The notes beneath the pieces were generated by a model. It did not search any database. It saw nothing but the letters and a program-made list of their open reading frames with translations, and was not told the origin of the DNA. A stretch of 9,631 nucleotides of DNA, from contig CAYSAG010000203.1 of NCBI GenBank assembly GCA_964428935.1, forward strand, positions 1-9,631, given 5' to 3'. Every line of letters starts with the position of its first letter. Within the stretch, counting starts at the first letter, position 1. Positions 6,255 to 9,631 of the stretch are shown here, one piece after another. Origin of the DNA: JAADHY01 sp964428935. Its GTDB lineage: Bacteria > Planctomycetota > Planctomycetia > Planctomycetales > Planctomycetaceae. A program made the position numbers and the translations under genes.

Positions 6255-6593
6255 CTACTCGTCCGAATCCAGGTCGACCTCTTGGACCTTAATGACCTGG
6301 TCCAGCTTGGTGATTTCCAGCACTTCGCGGACGTCGTCCGACGGGTTGAAGATTTGAACGTCGACACCCAAGTCTCGCAAAGAAGTCAACAGCCCCAGCA
6401 GACCGCTGGGCACCAGTCGCACGCCGCTCAGGTCGAAGGCCAACGTCTTGCAGCCGCACTGCTTGACCAGTTCGGTAATTTGCTGCCGACACTCCGACAG
6501 GTCCAGTTGTTGTAGAATCTCCTGCCCCCCGAAGCCCAGCACAGTGACCTCGCCCGTCTGGTAGACCTGCAGTTTCGGACGTTCTTCGTTCAT
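6255..6593 (-). CDS. STAS domain protein, anti-sigma antagonist-like
   Basis: A single 112-residue STAS domain of the SpoIIAA/RsbV fold; such proteins usually bind anti-sigma kinases or form scaffolds in phosphorylation-controlled switches. The core strand-loop-helix reads FDLSGVRLVPSGLLGLL at 53-69, then LRDLGVDVQIFNP at 72-84 and the VREVLEITKL helix at 88-97. In SpoIIAA the loop is Asp-Ser-Ser-Gly, with the first Ser phosphorylated. Here it reads Val-Pro-Ser-Gly (61-64), so proline takes the place of the phosphoserine, and Ser63 aligns with the second Ser. Switching may therefore differ or be absent. From memory, this VPSG form recurs in planctomycete STAS proteins. The ATG at 6593-6591 has GGAAGGG about eight bases upstream; a start 12 codons earlier lacks support. 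No kinase or sigma-factor gene is adjacent. Confidence 0.85.
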   Translation of the reverse strand: MNEERPKLQVYQTGEVTVLGFGGQEILQQLDLSECRQQITELVKQCGCKTLAFDLSGVRLVPSGLLGLLTSLRDLGVDVQIFNPSDDVREVLEITKLDQVIKVQEVDLDSDE

Positions 6594-6910
6594 TTGGAAA
6601 GCCCTTCCCAGAAAGACCGACCGCGACACACGTTGCCAACCCGCTGGCCCGCCCTTGCAGTACCGGTCGGCTGCTCAAGACCTTTCCGACGCTCGAGCCG
6701 CTCGACTCGTGCAGGCCGAAGCATACTGGCAACCGCCGGTGACGTGCAAGCAGCCGAAGGCCGCGACGAGGCGACGGCGCGGTCGGTCTTCGTGCATACC
6801 TTGCCAGCCCGGTGGTTTCGTCCGACTGCGTGGGCAGTTTGGCTCTGCCCGGACGACAGTCCCGTTCGACCTGTCGACGCCCCCGGACTACGGTCGGCAA
6901 CCAGGGCCTT
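6594..6910. other. Spacer between sulfatase and STAS genes
   Basis: There are 317 bases without a gene between two minus-strand genes. Just after the sulfatase stop is an inverted repeat CGACAG/CTGTCG (6854-6859 with 6871-6876) inside an outer CCGG/CCGG pair (6849-6852 with 6883-6886). It could slow or end transcription, but it has no T-run. A compact TCGAG-CCG-CTCGA repeat sits at 6693-6705. No clear promoter for the STAS gene could be read, though one must lie here if the STAS gene is not read through from the sulfatase. Confidence 0.45.
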
Positions 6911-8557
6911 TCAGCTCTTTTTCGGTTCGGCCTTTTGCTGTCGCTGTGGTTTTTTGCCCGGCCGCTTTTTCGGCCGTGGGTAGGGAAGTACGTGGCAGCG
7001 CTTGGCCCACGCCAACCACTTCTCGCTCATCTCCTTCACCCGTTCCGGGTACTTGGCGGCCAAGTCGTGCATTTCGGACCGGTCGTCGGCCAGGTTGTAC
7101 AGCTCCCATTTGCCCTTGCGGCCGCGAGCCACCAGTTTCCAATTCCCGATTCGAATGGCCCGGTTGCCCTCGTGCTCCCAAAACATGGCCTCGCGCTGAA
7201 TGGGCCGGTTGTCCAGAATGGCCGGCAGCAAGCTTTTGCCTTCCATTGGCGGAATGGAATTCCCGTGGAAGGTCTTCGGGTACTCGGCGCCCGAGACGTC
7301 CACGCACGTGGCCATGATGTCGGGCAGGTAACCGGGCTGACGTCGGAAGCTGCCGGGGTCCTTGATTCGCCGAGGCCAATGGACAATCAGGGGTGTTGAA
7401 ATGCCGCCTTCGTGGACGAAGTGTTTGTAGCGGCGGAAGGGCGTGTTGGAAACTTGAGCCCAGCAGCGTCCGTAGGAGAGCACCCAGCCACGGTCGGTTC
7501 CCAAGTCCTTCGGCGAGCCGCCACCCAGTTCGCCTCCTTCCGCGCAGCCGCCATTGTCCGAAAGGAACAGCAGCAACGTGTTGTCCAGGCGGCCCAGCTC
7601 ACGCAGCGTCTGCAGCAACCGTCCAATGTTCCAGTCCATGCGGTCGACTTGAGCCGCGTAGATGGACATGCGGAAGTCCATTTCGCGTTTTTTCTGCTCG
7701 CTGAGCGAGTCCCACGGTCGGCAGTCCCGCGGCGGCAGTTCCCACTTCGGGTCGACCAACCCCATTCGAATCATTCGGTCGTAGCGTTGCTGCCGCAGCC
7801 GGTCCCAGCCGATTAGGTACTTGCCGCGGTACTTGGCCACGACGTCGGCTGGAGCCTGCAAAGGCCAATGGGGTGAGGTGTAAGCCAGGTAGAGGAAAAA
7901 CGGACGCCCGTCCTTTGCGGCCTCTCGGACGAAACGAATGGCGTAGTCTGTAAAGGCGTCGGTGATGTAGTAGTTCGGCCCCTCCGGCTCGACCGGCTGG
8001 TCTTGCAGCGTCAAGCCTCGCGGCGGCGTGGGGTGAAAGTAGTTCGTCCCGCCGGAAATGATTCCGTAGTAACGCTCGAACCCGCGAGCCAGCGGCCACT
8101 TCTCCTTGCCGAAATACCCCACGTGCCACTTGCCGGCCATGAGCGTGTGGTAACCGGCCTGTTTCAACACCTCGGCAATCGTCACACAGTGCCGGTTCAA
8201 GAAGCCTCGGTAGCCAAATAGGCCGGTGTCAAAGCCGTTTGGCCGTTCGGGCGGGTTGGTCATGTGACCGATGCCGGTTTGGTGCGGGTGCAAGCCTGTG
8301 AGCAGCGATGCTCGCGTCGGACAACACCGCCCCGTGTTGTAGAACTGAGTGAACCGCAGTCCGTTCGCAGCCAAACGGTTCAGGTTTGGTGTGTCGATTT
8401 CTCCACCGTAGCAGCCAATGTCCGAGTAACCCATGTCGTCGGCCAAAATGATGACAATGTCGGGCCGTTCGGACTCGGCTGCCCGCACGGGCCCCGCTGC
8501 CCAAGCCACAAGAGCCCCAGTTACTCCGACCAGCAACCAACGCCTGCTCGTTTTCAT
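6911..8557 (-). CDS. Exported sulfatase (arylsulfatase family)
   Basis: A full-length 548-residue type I sulfatase, which hydrolyses sulfate esters with a formylglycine nucleophile. The N-terminus is an export signal with SRRWLL at 4-9 (Tat-like) and a likely cut after VRA (24-26). The metal-binding pair Asp40-Asp41 lies in ILADDMGYSD. The modification site is CCPTR at 78-82, with Cys78 as the predicted formylglycine. AGKWHVG gives Lys143 and His145; SPHW gives His230; SDNGG gives Asp334 and Asn335; and YKHFVHEGG gives Lys378, so the expected catalytic set is complete. The last 20 or so residues are unusually rich in Lys, Arg and Pro. Activation would need a formylglycine-generating enzyme, not in this window. 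The substrate may be a sulfated polysaccharide or an aryl sulfate; it cannot be told. The ATG at 8557-8555 has GAGAGG about eight bases upstream. Confidence 0.95.
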   Translation of the reverse strand: MKTSRRWLLVGVTGALVAWAAGPVRAAESERPDIVIILADDMGYSDIGCYGGEIDTPNLNRLAANGLRFTQFYNTGRCCPTRASLLTGLHPHQTGIGHMTNPPERPNGFDTGLFGYRGFLNRHCVTIAEVLKQAGYHTLMAGKWHVGYFGKEKWPLARGFERYYGIISGGTNYFHPTPPRGLTLQDQPVEPEGPNYYITDAFTDYAIRFVREAAKDGRPFFLYLAYTSPHWPLQAPADVVAKYRGKYLIGWDRLRQQRYDRMIRMGLVDPKWELPPRDCRPWDSLSEQKKREMDFRMSIYAAQVDRMDWNIGRLLQTLRELGRLDNTLLLFLSDNGGCAEGGELGGGSPKDLGTDRGWVLSYGRCWAQVSNTPFRRYKHFVHEGGISTPLIVHWPRRIKDPGSFRRQPGYLPDIMATCVDVSGAEYPKTFHGNSIPPMEGKSLLPAILDNRPIQREAMFWEHEGNRAIRIGNWKLVARGRKGKWELYNLADDRSEMHDLAAKYPERVKEMSEKWLAWAKRCHVLPYPRPKKRPGKKPQRQQKAEPKKS

Positions 8558-9023
8558 GGGTCTTACCTCTCGTTGGCTGACTTCGACAAACGTCCGCTCT
8601 TTCTCAACCCCTACGGGCGGGGCCGCGCGAAGCGGCGACCGGCTGGAGCAGCCACCAGTTTAGCCTGTCTCGTGCAAGAGCACACAGGAACCGCAGACAA
8701 ATCCCCCGTCCCGCGCCCGAAAACGCGTTCCCGCTCGACGACTAGTGACTTCTCGCGTCAACCTCAAACGTGGCCCGCCCCACAGACGGCGACAAGGCAA
8801 CCGGTCGAGAGCCGTCGAGCTTGGTGCCGACACCCCGACTTCCGCTCGTTGCGGCCCGGTCGCAAGTTGCCGAGCAGCCAGCGTCAGGACTCGCCCTGCC
8901 GACTGCCCAGAACGGAACAGCGACCTCGGCTCCGCCAGACATCGCCCCGTTGCCCCTTCACCCCGCGTCGACCTTCCACCCTGGCGGCACCACCCCCGCC
9001 GCACGCCTGTTCGACGGAGCGGC
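8558..9023. other. Gene-free spacer upstream of the sulfatase
   Basis: There are 466 bases with no credible gene on either strand. It should contain the sulfatase promoter on the minus strand, but no good -35/-10 pair was read. Inverted repeats are present: CCTGT-CTC-GTGC/GCAC-ACAGG (8664-8675 with 8680-8688, a three-base bulge and a four-base loop), GCCGC/GCGGC (8622-8626 with 8632-8636) and CCCC/GGGG (8608-8611 with 8619-8622). Near the stop of the next gene is GGCGG/CCGCC on the minus strand (around 8999-8982) without a T-run. These may be leader or terminator structures, or simply GC-rich noise. Confidence 0.45.
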
Positions 9024-9631
9024 TCACTTCGCCAACCGGTACACCTGCCGAACTTGCAATTGAGACTGCTGCCCCGACCGAACGAAGACGACCCCCAAGC
9101 CGCCGGACTTGGCGCCGTAGACCCACACTTCCGTCAGCGCGTCTTTCGTGGCGGCTCGCCAGACGGAAGTCGGAGCCCCCAAGGTTTGCCGCACCTGGCT
9201 GGGCGTCATGCCCTCGACCACGCGTCCTTCACGCATGGCTTGAGCGATTTTTCCTTCGGGCGTCTTGGCGAACTCTTTCAGCGTGAGCCACCGACCGCCG
9301 GCCAGTCGGTAGCCGCGAGCCTCCAAGTCCTTGGCAAACCGCTCTGCTCCGCCGCTCAGCCGGTAGGCCTGCACCAACAGCTCGAACGTTTTTTTCGAGT
9401 CCTTCAGCAACGACTCGTACTCGAGAGCCAATTGGCGAAGTCCGTCCGGTCCTTCGCGGCGGAGAATGGCTTCGCGAGCGGCCAGCCAGCGTCGGAGCAG
9501 CTCGTCGGCCCGGTCCGGCCGCTTCTGCTTTCGAAGCCACTCCGCCAACCCGACCCCCTCCGTTCGTGCCAGCTCCTCCGCGTGAGCCAGCCGGTAGGCG
9601 AGGCCTCGCTGGCGGTACTGCTTCGCCAAGT
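9024..9631 (-). CDS. Protein with SmpA/BamE-like C-terminal region, 5' end outside window
   Basis: At least 202 codons are present and the frame is open to the right edge. The first in-frame start-like codon is a TTG at 9629-9627, and the residues there look internal, so the gene is treated as truncated by the window. The N-terminal part seen is helical and charged (LAEWLRKQ, RADELLRRWLAAREAIL), resembling repeat or linker helices. A conserved-looking block RGYRLAGGRWLTLKEFAK follows at about 105-122. The C-terminal region EGMTPSQVRQTLGAPTSVWR (139-158) and TEVWVYG (166-172) matches the pattern of SmpA/OmlA (BamE-like) folds, in which a GMT-x3-V-x3-LG-x-P helix leads into a small sheet. No signal peptide can be judged. 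I infer a cell-envelope or periplasmic role from the fold only; a true BamE is much shorter. The stop is TGA at 9026-9024. Confidence 0.6.
   Translation of the reverse strand, partial: LAKQYRQRGLAYRLAHAEELARTEGVGLAEWLRKQKRPDRADELLRRWLAAREAILRREGPDGLRQLALEYESLLKDSKKTFELLVQAYRLSGGAERFAKDLEARGYRLAGGRWLTLKEFAKTPEGKIAQAMREGRVVEGMTPSQVRQTLGAPTSVWRAATKDALTEVWVYGAKSGGLGVVFVRSGQQSQLQVRQVYRLAK

Noticed and set aside
8770..9063. 97-codon plus-strand frame in the sulfatase upstream spacer
   Set aside because: Pro/Ala/Thr-rich, no ribosome site or motif, and it overlaps the end of the rightmost gene antisense.

Overview
The window looks like ordinary chromosomal DNA from a high-GC planctomycete, probably of the Pirellulales type. 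This is inferred from gene content: an exported arylsulfatase, a Tat-exported aldo/keto reductase, a small STAS protein with a VPSG motif, long gene-free spacers and almost no tight operons. I see no rRNA, tRNA, CRISPR array or complete mobile element.

Layout, left to right. Positions 1-26 may hold the first nine codons of a minus-strand gene leaving the window. A gene-poor stretch with two copies of a 21-nt repeat follows. Three minus-strand genes come next: pyrK (439-1311, electron-transfer subunit of dihydroorotate dehydrogenase), an RsuA/RluB-type rRNA pseudouridine synthase (1532-2371) and a Tat-signal aldo/keto reductase (2864-3883). An 851-bp gene-free divergent region (3884-4734) leads to two plus-strand regulatory genes, a PilZ protein (4735-5295) and a two-CBS-domain protein (5535-5996). 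Convergent to these are three minus-strand genes: a STAS protein (6255-6593), a sulfatase (6911-8557) and the C-terminal part of a protein with a SmpA/BamE-like tail (9024-9631, 5' end outside the window).

The genes do not form one pathway. Each appears to be its own transcription unit, separated by roughly 220-850 bp. PilZ, CBS and STAS are three small single-purpose signalling or sensing proteins within about 1.9 kb, but nothing visible links them beyond proximity. PyrK serves pyrimidine synthesis, although no pyrD is visible beside it. The pseudouridine synthase serves ribosome maturation. The sulfatase and aldo/keto reductase are predicted to act outside the cytoplasm.

I did not find a convincing new defence or metabolic system. 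The best leads are non-coding: a run of nested inverted repeats upstream of the pseudouridine synthase gene, tandem hairpins in the 851-bp gap, and a purine-rich leader before the CBS gene. Among the proteins, the STAS protein with proline at the usual phosphoserine position and the partial SmpA-like protein deserve a second look. Stems are frequent by chance in DNA this GC-rich, so the RNA ideas are tentative.
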